Source: Nocardioides deserti (lineage in GTDB: Bacteria; Actinomycetota; Actinomycetes; Propionibacteriales; Nocardioidaceae). From it: a stretch of 64,000 nt of DNA. Where the stretch lies: positions 124,001 through 188,000 of the forward strand of contig NZ_JACMYC010000004.1 of NCBI RefSeq assembly GCF_014266025.1, in the 5' to 3' direction. This document shows positions 42,122 through 52,032 of this stretch, piece after piece. Within the stretch, counting starts at the first letter, position 1, and every line of letters starts with the position of its first letter. The notes under the pieces are model-generated. The model saw only the letters and a program-made list of their open reading frames with translations. It searched no databases and was not told the origin of the DNA. The position numbers and the translations under genes are program-made.

Positions 42122-42322
42122 ATGAGCGAGAACAAGAAGCAGTCCGAGGGCCAGGTCTCCGAGGCCGCCTCCATGGACCCCGACGCCCTGGACCAGCCGA
42201 TCTCCGACGACCAGGGCGTCGCCGGCAACCCCGACCAGCCGCACGACGCGGACGGCGAGGGCGTCGAGGCGGGCCCCAACGCCAAGCCGCGCGCCAACCA
42301 GGAGTCCGCCCGCGAGGCCTGA
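42122..42322 (+). CDS. Small acidic, probably disordered protein
   Basis: 66 residues, no hydrophobic segment, rich in Asp, Glu, Gln, Pro and Ala (SEGQVSEAASMDPDALDQPI, DDQGVAGNPDQPHDADGEG). A good Shine-Dalgarno (AAGGAG) and clean start support a real gene. No family or function recognised. Confidence 0.65.
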   Translation: MSENKKQSEGQVSEAASMDPDALDQPISDDQGVAGNPDQPHDADGEGVEAGPNAKPRANQESAREA

Positions 42323-42339
42323 GCCGGCGGCTCCGAGCG

Positions 42340-42455
42340 GACCGTCAGGTCCATCGGCCACCCGATGGACCTGACGGTCCCCCGACGAAGCTTCAGCGGC
42401 TCGCCGTGAGGTTCGTCGGCTACCCGATGAACCTCGCGGCTACCCGACGAGCCTC
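42340..42455. repeat. Two related hairpins plus a half unit (REP-like) between convergent genes
   Basis: The first hairpin is a perfect 18-bp stem (42340-42357 with 42362-42379; loop CCAC). The second is a ~15-bp stem (42405-42419 with 42424-42438; loop CTAC) with G-T wobbles. The cores share AGGT-n4-CGGC-n-ACCCGATG-n-ACCT, so they are copies of one element; a third partial copy (CGGCTACCCGACGAGCCT) follows. Likely a bidirectional terminator derived from an interspersed repeat. Confidence 0.8.
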
Positions 42456-42478
42456 GTGCCGACCGCGAGGCAGGCGGG

Positions 42479-44182
<1,704 letters not shown>

Positions 44183-44262
44183 GAGCGCCCAGGGTACGCC
44201 GCGTGGTGCCGATGTCCGACGCCGGGAGTTCACCGGTCGGCCCCGCCGGGGCCGCGGGATAG

Positions 44263-44268
44263 TAACGT
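44263..44268 (+). promoter_or_regulatory. Possible -10 of the Pot-type importer operon
   Basis: TAACGT lies ~60 nt before GTG 44332. A 10-bp inverted repeat (GCGAGGCGCG at 44296-44305 with CGCGCCTCGC at 44308-44317) sits between it and the AGGAGG (44321-44326), so the leader is likely folded. Confidence 0.4.
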
Positions 44269-44331
44269 CCGCGACGGTCGTGCCCACAACGGTGCGCGAG
44301 GCGCGACCGCGCCTCGCCTCAGGAGGTAGAC

Positions 44332-45453
44332 GTGAAGGTTCGTAAGTGGTTCGTCGTGCTGGCCGCGACGACGGCGTTGGCGGCGTGCGCGCCGCCGGCC
44401 GATGACGAGGGCGACGCCGGGTCGGGCGACGGTGGCACCGACGCCGCCACCGCCACGTCGGCGGAGGACTTCGGTGGCATGGAGGGGCTCGTCGAGGCCG
44501 CCCAGGAGGAGGGCACGCTCAACGTGATCGCGCTGCCGCCGGACTGGGCGAACTACGGCGAGATCATCAAGGCCTTCGAGGAGAAGTACGACATCGAGGT
44601 CGACTCGGCGCAGCCCGACGCGGCGAGCCAGGACGAGATCAACGCCGCGAACACGCTCAAGGGCAGTGACCGCGCGCCGGACGTCTTCGACCTGAGCCAG
44701 TCGGTGGCGCTGGCGAACACCGAGATGTTCGCGCCGTACCAGGTCGAGACGTTCGACGAGATCCCCGAGGAGTTCAAGGACCCGGACGGCGCGTGGGTCA
44801 ACGACTACGGCGGCTACATGTCGGTCGGCTACGACTCCAGCAAGGTGCCGGACATCGACTCGCTCGACGACCTCCTCGGCCCGGAGTTCCGCGGCAAGGT
44901 CGCGCTCAACGGTGACCCGACGCAGGCCGGTGCGGCGTTCAGCGGGGTCGTCATGGCGTCGCTGGCCAACGGCGGCTCGGCCGACGACATCGCCCCGGGT
45001 GTGGAGTTCTTCAAGGAGCTGAAGGCGGCCGGCAACTTCCTGCCCGTCGACCCGACGCCGGCCACCATCGAGTCGGGCCAGACCCCCGTCGTCATCGACT
45101 GGGACTACCTGAACGCGACGGAGTCGGAGAAGCTCGACAGCTGGAAGGTCTTCGTGCCGCAGGACGCGGTCGTCGCGGGCTACTACTTCCAGGCGATCAA
45201 CGCCGACGCGCCGCACCCCGCGGCCGCCCGCCTGTGGCAGGAGTTCCTCTACAGCGACGAGGGCCAGAACCTCTGGCTCGCCGGCGGTGCCCGTCCGGTC
45301 CGTGCGGAGGCGATGGCCGAGGCCGGCACGATCGACACCGAGCTGTACGAGGCGCTGCCCGAGGTCACCGGTGACCCGGTGATCCCGAGCAACGAGCAGA
45401 CGGAGTCGATGGCGTCGTACCTCGCCGACAACTGGGCGAAGGCAATCGGCTGA
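44332..45453 (+). CDS. Pot-type ABC substrate-binding lipoprotein
   Basis: 373 residues from GTG 44332, with AGGAGG 5 nt upstream. Lipobox LAAC gives Cys19. An acidic Gly/Asp linker precedes a PotD/FutA-like fold ([48 protein letters not shown]). It heads an operon of two permeases and a PotA-like ATPase. The class transports polyamines, iron, thiamine or phosphonates. The substrate cannot be assigned from sequence, although no tyrosine-rich iron site is evident. Confidence 0.85.
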   Translation: MKVRKWFVVLAATTALAACAPPADDEGDAGSGDGGTDAATATSAEDFGGMEGLVEAAQEEGTLNVIALPPDWANYGEIIKAFEEKYDIEVDSAQPDAASQDEINAANTLKGSDRAPDVFDLSQSVALANTEMFAPYQVETFDEIPEEFKDPDGAWVNDYGGYMSVGYDSSKVPDIDSLDDLLGPEFRGKVALNGDPTQAGAAFSGVVMASLANGGSADDIAPGVEFFKELKAAGNFLPVDPTPATIESGQTPVVIDWDYLNATESEKLDSWKVFVPQDAVVAGYYFQAINADAPHPAAARLWQEFLYSDEGQNLWLAGGARPVRAEAMAEAGTIDTELYEALPEVTGDPVIPSNEQTESMASYLADNWAKAIG

Positions 45454-46361
45454 GCACCGTCGCCCCTGTCACCGGCACGTCGACCACGACGTCCCGAGCA
45501 CCCCGGTCGGCCCGGCGCGCGAGCGTCGGGCCGGCCGTCGGGCTGCTCCCGTTCTTGGTCTACGTCGCGATCTTCCTCCTCGTCCCGACGGTGACGGTGC
45601 TCATCGGCGCCTTCTCCGGCGAGGCGGGCGGCTTCACCCTCGACCGGGTGCGCGCCCTCGGCGAGGAGACCCCGCTGCGGGCGCTGCGGGAGAGCGTGCT
45701 GCTCTCGCTGCTGTCCGCGGCGATCGGCGCCGTGCTCGGCGCGGTCCTCGCGCAGCTGGTCCTCAGCGCGCCGCCCACGAGCGTCGTACGCCGCGTGGTG
45801 ACGTCGCTGTGCGGCGTGCTGGCGCAGTTCGGCGGCGTGACGCTGGCCTTCGCGTGGCTGGCCACCCTCGGCTTCGGCGGCCTGCTCACCGAGCTGCTCG
45901 CCCGGACCATCGGCACCTCCGAGGCCGGCTTCCCGTGGCTCTACGAGCTGCCGGGCCTGGTGCTCGTCTACACCTACTTCCAGATCCCGCTCATGGTGAT
46001 CGTCTTCCTGCCCGCGCTCGAGGGCCTGCGGCCGCAGTGGCGCGAGGCGGCGGTCAACCTGGGGGCGACGCCGTGGCAGTACTGGACCCGCGTCGCCATC
46101 CCGCTCCTGCGCCCGGCCTTCCTCGGCTCGGCGCTGCTGCTGTTCGCCAACGCGTTCGCGGCGTACGCCACCGCCGCCGCCCTGGTCAGCCAGGGCGCTC
46201 CGATCACCCCGCTGCTGATCCGCTCGGCGCTGACCTCCGAGGTCGTGCTGGGCCAGCAGGACTTCGGCTTCGCGCTCGCGCTCGAGATGGTCGTGGTCGT
46301 CGCGGTCGTCATGGCGCTCTACGCCTGGCTGCTCAAGCGCACGTCGAGGTGGCTGCGGTGA
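45450..46361 (+). CDS. Pot-type ABC permease 1, probable CTG start
   Basis: About 303 residues if started at CTG 45450, which overlaps the preceding stop as CTGA and follows GAAGG at a suitable distance. No ATG or GTG is in frame upstream of the first TM. TTG 45555 would remove ~35 residues, including a basic cytoplasmic N-terminus (SRAPRSARRAS), and lacks a ribosome site. Six TM helices follow, with an EAA loop at WREAAVNLGATPWQYWTRVAIPLLRPA. It is a partner of the next permease. Confidence 0.75.
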   Translation: MSTVAPVTGTSTTTSRAPRSARRASVGPAVGLLPFLVYVAIFLLVPTVTVLIGAFSGEAGGFTLDRVRALGEETPLRALRESVLLSLLSAAIGAVLGAVLAQLVLSAPPTSVVRRVVTSLCGVLAQFGGVTLAFAWLATLGFGGLLTELLARTIGTSEAGFPWLYELPGLVLVYTYFQIPLMVIVFLPALEGLRPQWREAAVNLGATPWQYWTRVAIPLLRPAFLGSALLLFANAFAAYATAAALVSQGAPITPLLIRSALTSEVVLGQQDFGFALALEMVVVVAVVMALYAWLLKRTSRWLR

Positions 46362-47137
46362 GCGCCGTCGTGGGCCGGGTGGTCCGCTACCTGCTGCTGC
46401 TGGCGTTCGCGGCGTTCTTCGCGCTGCCGCTCCTCGCGTTGCTCGACTTCTCCACCACCGACCTGCGCACCGGCGGCCGCACCGGCGCCGCCTGGGCCTC
46501 GCTCGTCGAGGACCCGACGCTGACCGAGGCGATCCGCACGTCGCTGCTGCTCGCCGCGCTGACGGTGGTCGGCATGGTCGTGCTGCTCGTGCCCACGATG
46601 GTCTGGGTGCGGCTGCGGATCCCGCGAGCGACCCGGCTGGTGGAGTTCCTGTGCCTGCTGCCGCTGACGATCCCCGCGCTGGTGATCGTGGTCGGGCTCG
46701 GCAACGTCTACGCCTGGGTCGACTACCTGGTCGGCGACTCCCCGCTCACCCTCGCCTTCGTGTACGTCGTGCTGGTGCTGCCCTACGCCTACCGCGCGAT
46801 CGACGTGGCGCTCTCCGCGATCGACTCGACCACGCTGTCCGAAGCGGCCCGCTCGCTCGGCGCGGGCTGGACGACCGTCATCGTGCGGGTGGTCGTGCCG
46901 AACATCTGGCCGGGCGTCCTCGGCGCGGCGTTCATCTCCATCGCGCTCGTGCTGGGGGAGTACACCGTCGCCTCACTGCTCAACTTCGACACCCTGCCGG
47001 TCGTCCTCGTGCTGCTCCAGAAGAGCGACGCGCCGGCCTCGATGGCCGCCGCGCTCGCCTCCATCCTCTTCGCCGCCCTGCTGCTCGTCGGGCTCTCGCT
47101 GCTCGACCGGCGGCGACCCACCTCCGGGAGGAACTGA
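46358..47137 (+). CDS. Pot-type ABC permease 2
   Basis: 259 residues from GTG 46358 (GTGA overlap). Six TM helices. The EAA loop is LSEAARSLGAGWTTVIVRVVVPNIWPG near residue 165, and VLGEYTVASLLNFDTLPV is typical of PotC-like subunits. It pairs with permease 1 to form the channel. The ATPase gene starts 4 bp after its stop. Confidence 0.9.
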   Translation: MSAVVGRVVRYLLLLAFAAFFALPLLALLDFSTTDLRTGGRTGAAWASLVEDPTLTEAIRTSLLLAALTVVGMVVLLVPTMVWVRLRIPRATRLVEFLCLLPLTIPALVIVVGLGNVYAWVDYLVGDSPLTLAFVYVVLVLPYAYRAIDVALSAIDSTTLSEAARSLGAGWTTVIVRVVVPNIWPGVLGAAFISIALVLGEYTVASLLNFDTLPVVLVLLQKSDAPASMAAALASILFAALLLVGLSLLDRRRPTSGRN

Positions 47138-47141
47138 CCCG

Positions 47142-48230
47142 ATGACCACCACCCCTGCCGACACCACGCCGGGCCCCACGAGCAGCCCGGCCAGCACGTC
47201 CGGCGTCGCCGTCGAGCTCGCCGACCTGCGCCGCTCCTACGGCGACGTGCACGCCCTCGACGGCCTCGACCTGCGGCTCGAGCCGGGCGAGATGGTCGTG
47301 CTGCTCGGGCCCTCGGGCTGCGGCAAGACCACCGCGCTGCGCATCCTCGCCGGCCTCGAGCGGCCCGACGCGGGCACCGTGCTCGTCGGCGACCGCGACG
47401 TCACGCGGGTGCCCCCGAACAAGCGGGACATGGGCATGGTCTTCCAGGCCTACAGCCTCTTCCCGCACCTCACCGTGCTCGACAACGTCGCCTTCGGCCT
47501 CAAGCTGCGCCGCAGGTCCCGCGCCGAGCGGCGCCGCCGGGCCGGCGACATGCTCGACCTGGTGGGCCTGGGCCAGCACCACGACCGCTACGCCCACCAG
47601 CTCTCCGGCGGCCAGCAGCAGCGGGTCGCGCTGGCGCGCGCGCTCGCGATCGAGCCGGCCGTGCTGCTGCTCGACGAGCCGCTCTCGGCGCTCGACGCGA
47701 AGGTCCGCGTCCAGCTGCGCGACGAGATCCGGCGGGTCCAGCTCGACGTCGGCACCACCACGCTGTTCGTCACGCACGACCAGGAGGAGGCGCTCGCCGT
47801 CGCCGACCGGGTCGGGGTGATGAACGCCGGCCGGCTCGAGCAGATCGCGCCGCCCGCCGAGCTGTACGACGCCCCCGCCACGCCGTTCGTCGGCTCGTTC
47901 GTGGGCCTGAGCAACCGGCTGCCCGCGCAGGTCGTCGACGGCCGGGCGCGCGTGCTCGACGCGACGGTCGACGTGCTCCCCGGCTCCGCCACCGGCGCCG
48001 GTGTCGCGCTGGTGCGACCCGAGGCGGTCCGCGTGACGGCGGACCCCGCCGGCACCGCCACGGTCGCCTCCGTGGCGTTCCTCGGCTCGGTCTCCCGGGC
48101 GAGCGTCACGCTCGCCGACGGCACGCTGGTCACCGCCCAGCTCCCCAGCGCCGTGGCCACCGCGCTGCAGGTCGGCCGGCGGGTGCGGGTGGACGTCGAG
48201 CCGGTGCCGGTCCTGGTGGTGGCCGACTGA
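47142..48230 (+). CDS. Pot-type ABC ATPase
   Basis: 362 residues. Walker A GPSGCGKTT near residue 55, Q-loop MVFQAYSLFPH, signature LSGGQQQRVALARAL, Walker B LLLDEPLSALD, and H-loop VTHDQEEAL. The C-terminal TOBE region (~245-360) is typical of PotA/FbpC-like subunits. The first ~20 residues are a Thr/Pro-rich extension. It energises the importer formed by the three preceding genes. Confidence 0.93.
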   Translation: MTTTPADTTPGPTSSPASTSGVAVELADLRRSYGDVHALDGLDLRLEPGEMVVLLGPSGCGKTTALRILAGLERPDAGTVLVGDRDVTRVPPNKRDMGMVFQAYSLFPHLTVLDNVAFGLKLRRRSRAERRRRAGDMLDLVGLGQHHDRYAHQLSGGQQQRVALARALAIEPAVLLLDEPLSALDAKVRVQLRDEIRRVQLDVGTTTLFVTHDQEEALAVADRVGVMNAGRLEQIAPPAELYDAPATPFVGSFVGLSNRLPAQVVDGRARVLDATVDVLPGSATGAGVALVRPEAVRVTADPAGTATVASVAFLGSVSRASVTLADGTLVTAQLPSAVATALQVGRRVRVDVEPVPVLVVAD

Positions 48231-48240
48231 GCGCCCGGCC

Positions 48241-48246
48241 TAGGCT
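48241..48246 (+). promoter_or_regulatory. -10 element of the DUF1707 gene
   Basis: TAGGCT lies 7 nt before ATG 48254, with no Shine-Dalgarno sequence. It lies just after the importer operon. Confidence 0.5.
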
Positions 48247-48253
48247 GACGCCC

Positions 48254-48946
48254 ATGGAGGGCAGCCCCGTTCCCGGACCGCCGGACCCCGCGCGGCTGCG
48301 CGTCTCCGACGCCGACCGCCACCGCACCGCCGAGGTGCTGCGCGAGGCGGCCGGCGAGGGTCGCCTCGACCTCGACGAGCTGGCCGAGCGGCTGGAGGCC
48401 GCCTACGCCGCGAAGGTGTACGCCGACCTCGTCCCGCTCCTCGCCGACCTGCCCCACGCGCCAGGGGCCGCCCCGGCCGTGCCGACCGCGGGAGTGCCCG
48501 CGCCGGCGCCGGCGCCGGTCGCCGGCGGCGTACCCGTCCCGGCGCAGCGGCACGACCTCTCCGTCGCGATCATGAGCGGCTGCGAGCGCCGTGGCGTGTG
48601 GGAGGTCGGCGCGACCCACCAGGCGTACGCCGTCATGGGCGGGGTCGAGATCGACCTGCGCGAGGCGGTCTTCACCAGCCGGGAGACCGTCATCAGCTGT
48701 GGCGCGTTCTGGGCCGGGATCGACATCATCGTCAACGAGCGGACCCAAGTCGTCGTCGACGGCATCGGCATCATGGGCGCCTTCGAGCACGGCCGCGACA
48801 CGGTCGAGGCGCGGATCGACGCGGACTCGCCCGTCGTCCGCGTCAAGGGCGTCGCGCTCATGGCCGGCGTCACCGTCACCCGCAAGGGCCCGCGCAAGCC
48901 CCGCAGGCGCCTCCGCGGCGGCCCGGACAACCCGCAGCTGTCCTGA
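48254..48946 (+). CDS. DUF1707 protein with LiaF-like C-terminal domain
   Basis: 230 residues. RVSDADRHRTAEVLREAAGEGRLDLDELAERLEAAYAA (~15-55) is the SHOCT-like DUF1707 domain. A Pro/Ala linker follows. Residues ~100-205 form a beta-helical cell-wall-stress/LiaF-like domain (SGCERRGVWEVGATHQAYAVMGGVEIDLREAVF). The tail is strongly basic. No TM is visible, so it may be a soluble or peripheral envelope-stress protein. Function unknown. Confidence 0.87.
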   Translation: MEGSPVPGPPDPARLRVSDADRHRTAEVLREAAGEGRLDLDELAERLEAAYAAKVYADLVPLLADLPHAPGAAPAVPTAGVPAPAPAPVAGGVPVPAQRHDLSVAIMSGCERRGVWEVGATHQAYAVMGGVEIDLREAVFTSRETVISCGAFWAGIDIIVNERTQVVVDGIGIMGAFEHGRDTVEARIDADSPVVRVKGVALMAGVTVTRKGPRKPRRRLRGGPDNPQLS

Positions 48947-48987
48947 CTCCGGCGCCCGACCGGCCCCGCCGCCCGGGCTCCGTGCGG

Positions 48988-50235
48988 TCAGTGGGCGGCG
49001 GCGTCCTCGGCGACGTGCTCGGCTGCGGCGGCTGCCTCGGGGTCCTCCTTGGCCGGGACGCGCCCGGCGCGCTCCAGGTCGATGGTGAGGTTGTCGCCGG
49101 ACTCGGGGTCGAAGAGGTGCATCTGCCGGGCGTCGACCCAGATCTCGGCCTCGTCGCCCTCGGCGATCCGGCTGGCGCCGTCGAGGGAGACGACGAGCTG
49201 GCTGCGCATCGTGTCACCGTCGAGGTCGCGCTCGAGCTGGGTGAGCTGCTCGCGGACCGCGTCGTCGGCCTCGAACGGGATGTAGGCGTAGGCCTCGTTG
49301 CCGAGCCACTCCACGACGTCGACCTTGGTGGTGAACGTCGAGCCGCGCTCGCGCTTGGACTCGTCGACGACCGAGGCGTCCTCGAAGTGCTCGGGGCGGA
49401 TGCCGGCGATGAGCAGCTTGCCCTCCGGCACGAGCGAGGCCTTCTCCTGCGGCAGCCGGACGGTGCCGAACGGCAGCTCGACGGAGGTGCCGGTGACGGT
49501 CGCGGGGAGGAAGTTCATCGGCGGGGAGCCGATGAAGCCGGCGACGAAGAGGTTCGCGGGGTTCGTGTAGAGCTCGCGGGGGGAGGCCAGCTGCTGGAGC
49601 ACGCCGCGCTTGAGCACCGCGACGCGGTCGCCGAGCGTCATCGCCTCGGTCTGGTCGTGGGTGACGTAGACGGTGGTGATGCCCAGGCGCTTCTGCAGCC
49701 GGGAGATCTCGGTGCGCATCTGGCCGCGCAGCTTGGCGTCGAGGTTCGACAGCGGCTCGTCGAAGAGGAACGCGTCCGCGTCGCGCACGATCGCGCGGCC
49801 CATCGCGACCCGCTGGCGCTGGCCACCGGAGAGGTTGCCGGGCTTGCGCTCGAGGTGCTCGTCGAGCTCGAGGGTCTTCGACGCCTCGCGCACCTTCTGG
49901 TCGACCTCCTCGTTGGAGGCGCCGGCCAGCCGGAGCGGGAACGCGATGTTCTCGAAGACCGTCAGGTGCGGGTAGAGCGCGTAGTTCTGGAAGACCATCG
50001 CCAGGTTGCGCTCGCGCGGGGCGAGGTCGTTGACGCGGCGCTCGCCGATGACCATGTCGCCGTCGGTGATGTCCTCGAGGCCGACGATCATCCGCAGCAG
50101 CGTCGACTTCCCGCAGCCCGAGGGACCGACGAGGATCATGAACTCGCCGTCCTGCACGTCGATCGACACGTCGTTGACGGCGGGGAAGCCGTCGCCGTAC
50201 TTCTTGACGATGTTCTTCATGGTGATGGCGGCCAT
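48988..50235 (-). CDS. Sugar ABC ATPase (UgpC/SugC/MsmX type)
   Basis: 415 residues from ATG 50235. Walker A GPSGCGKST, Q-loop MVFQNYALYPH, signature LSGGQRQR, Walker B FLFDEPLSNLDAK, and GFIGSPPMNFLPA entering the TOBE/OB regulatory region typical of CUT1 importer ATPases. The C-terminal extension is Ala/Glu-rich (AAAAAEHVAEDAAAH). It is the last gene of the operon running from 53357 leftward and energises that importer. Confidence 0.93.
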   Translation of the reverse strand: MAAITMKNIVKKYGDGFPAVNDVSIDVQDGEFMILVGPSGCGKSTLLRMIVGLEDITDGDMVIGERRVNDLAPRERNLAMVFQNYALYPHLTVFENIAFPLRLAGASNEEVDQKVREASKTLELDEHLERKPGNLSGGQRQRVAMGRAIVRDADAFLFDEPLSNLDAKLRGQMRTEISRLQKRLGITTVYVTHDQTEAMTLGDRVAVLKRGVLQQLASPRELYTNPANLFVAGFIGSPPMNFLPATVTGTSVELPFGTVRLPQEKASLVPEGKLLIAGIRPEHFEDASVVDESKRERGSTFTTKVDVVEWLGNEAYAYIPFEADDAVREQLTQLERDLDGDTMRSQLVVSLDGASRIAEGDEAEIWVDARQMHLFDPESGDNLTIDLERAGRVPAKEDPEAAAAAEHVAEDAAAH

Positions 50236-50240
50236 GGCGA

Positions 50241-51074
50241 TCAACCCTTCACTGCGCCGGAGGTGAGGCCGGCGACGATCTTGCGCTGGAACAGCAGGAC
50301 GATGGCGACGATGGGGAGCGTGGCGACCACGGCACCCGCGGCGAGCAGGGACGCAGGACGGCTGAACGGGTCGGGCCCGACGAAGAACGACAGCGCCGCC
50401 GGGATCGGCCGGGCGCTCTCGGTCGAGGTCAGCGAGATGCCGAAGACGAAGTCGTTCCACGCGAAGAAGAAGGTCAGGATCGCGGCGGTGAAGACACCGG
50501 GTGCGGCCAGCGGCACGATCACCTTGCGGAAGGCCTGCCACGAGGTGGCGCCGTCCACCTGCGCGGCCTGCTCCATCTCCCAGGGGATCTCGCGGAAGAA
50601 CGCCGAGAGCGTCCAGATCGCGAGGGGGAGGGTGAAGGACATGTACGGGATGATCAGGCCCAGCCAGGTGTCGTAGATGCCGATCGTGCGCCACATGTCG
50701 AACAGCGGCCCGACGAGCGAGACCACCGGGAACATCGCGATCACCAACGCGGTGGTGAGCACGAACTTCTTGCCCTTGAACTCCAGGCGCGCGATGGCGT
50801 ACGCCGCGAGCGTGGCGAGGATGACCGACAGCGTCGTCGCGATCAGCGAGATGCCGATCGAGTTCAGGATGGCCCGGCGGAACTGCTCGTCCTGGAGGAC
50901 GTCGGCGTAGTTCGCCCAGCCGGCCCGGCCGCCCTCGGCGGGCAGGAACCCGAGGCTGCCGTTGGTGATGGCCTCCTGGGACTTGAAGGACAGCGAGATG
51001 ATCCACACCACCGGCAGCAGGCACCAGGTGAGGACCGCGGCGAGCCCGATCCCGAGGCCGATCTTCTGCTTCAT
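50241..51074 (-). CDS. Sugar ABC permease (MalG-like)
   Basis: 277 residues with six TM helices. The EAA loop is EQAAQVDGATSWQAFRKVIVPLAAPG near residue 185, and the C-terminus is QRKIVAGLTSGAVKG. It is the second permease of the importer; the ATPase gene starts 5 bp downstream. Confidence 0.92.
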   Translation of the reverse strand: MKQKIGLGIGLAAVLTWCLLPVVWIISLSFKSQEAITNGSLGFLPAEGGRAGWANYADVLQDEQFRRAILNSIGISLIATTLSVILATLAAYAIARLEFKGKKFVLTTALVIAMFPVVSLVGPLFDMWRTIGIYDTWLGLIIPYMSFTLPLAIWTLSAFFREIPWEMEQAAQVDGATSWQAFRKVIVPLAAPGVFTAAILTFFFAWNDFVFGISLTSTESARPIPAALSFFVGPDPFSRPASLLAAGAVVATLPIVAIVLLFQRKIVAGLTSGAVKG

Positions 51075-51078
51075 CGGT

Positions 51079-52032
51079 TCACCCCTCCTGCCGGGCCGAG
51101 GCCAGGTCGACGCGGAAGATCTTGACGATGAGGTACGCGACCACCAGCACCGAGAGGAACAGCAGCACCGAGAGTGCCGAGCCGATGCCCAGCTGGAACT
51201 GCTCGATCACCTGCCGGTAGGTCAGGAACGAGATCGACTCGGTGCCGTTCGCGCCGGCGGTCATCACGAAGATGTTGTCGAAGATCCGGTAGGCGTCGAG
51301 GGCGCGGAAGAGGACCGCCACCATGATCGCGGCCCGCATGTTCGGCAGGATCACCTTGAACAGCCGCTGGAACCACGTGGCCCCGTCGACCTTTGCGGCC
51401 TCGATCATGTCCTCGGAGACCTGCGCCAGGCCTGCCAGCAGCAGCAGGGACATGAACGGCGTGGTCTTCCAGATCTCGGAGACCATGATCGCGATCATCG
51501 AGGAGCCGTACTCCCCGAACCAGTTGAAGTTGTCCTCGATGAAGGGCAGCCAGGAGTTCACGAAGCCGTTGGTGTTGGAGAACGCGAACTGCCAGGCGAA
51601 GCCCGAGACGACGGTGATGATGCCGTAGGGGATGAGGATCGAGGTCCGGATGACGCCGCGGGCGAAGATCACGCGGTGCATCACCATCGCGAACGCGAAG
51701 CCGATCACCAGCTCGACGGCCACCGTGATGACCATGATCCCCACGGTGTTGAGGGTGTCGCGCCAGAACAGCCCGTCGCTGAGGGCCGTCAGGTAGTTCT
51801 GCAGGCCCACGAACTCCCGGTCCTCGGGTGCGGTGAGGCTGTAGTCGAACAGCGACAGGTACAGCGCGCGGAGCATGGGGAACGCCGTCACCAGCAGCAT
51901 CAGCACGATGGCCGGGAGCACGAGCTTGCGGCCCAGGCTGTTCTCGGCCTTGACCCGGTCGGAGTCGGCGGGGGCGCCCCGCCCGGTCTTCTCCTTCTCC
52001 GCCGTCGCGGTCTGCACGGTCGCTGACGTCAC
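51079..52032 (-). CDS. Sugar ABC permease (MalF-like)
   Basis: 317 residues from GTG 52032 (GTGA overlap with the binding-protein gene). A hydrophilic N-terminus of ~38 residues precedes six TM helices. The EAA loop is IEAAKVDGATWFQRLFKVILPNMRAA near residue 230; VGLQNYLTAL is typical. Stop 51079-51081 is 4 bp from the next start. Confidence 0.92.
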   Translation of the reverse strand: MTSATVQTATAEKEKTGRGAPADSDRVKAENSLGRKLVLPAIVLMLLVTAFPMLRALYLSLFDYSLTAPEDREFVGLQNYLTALSDGLFWRDTLNTVGIMVITVAVELVIGFAFAMVMHRVIFARGVIRTSILIPYGIITVVSGFAWQFAFSNTNGFVNSWLPFIEDNFNWFGEYGSSMIAIMVSEIWKTTPFMSLLLLAGLAQVSEDMIEAAKVDGATWFQRLFKVILPNMRAAIMVAVLFRALDAYRIFDNIFVMTAGANGTESISFLTYRQVIEQFQLGIGSALSVLLFLSVLVVAYLIVKIFRVDLASARQEG

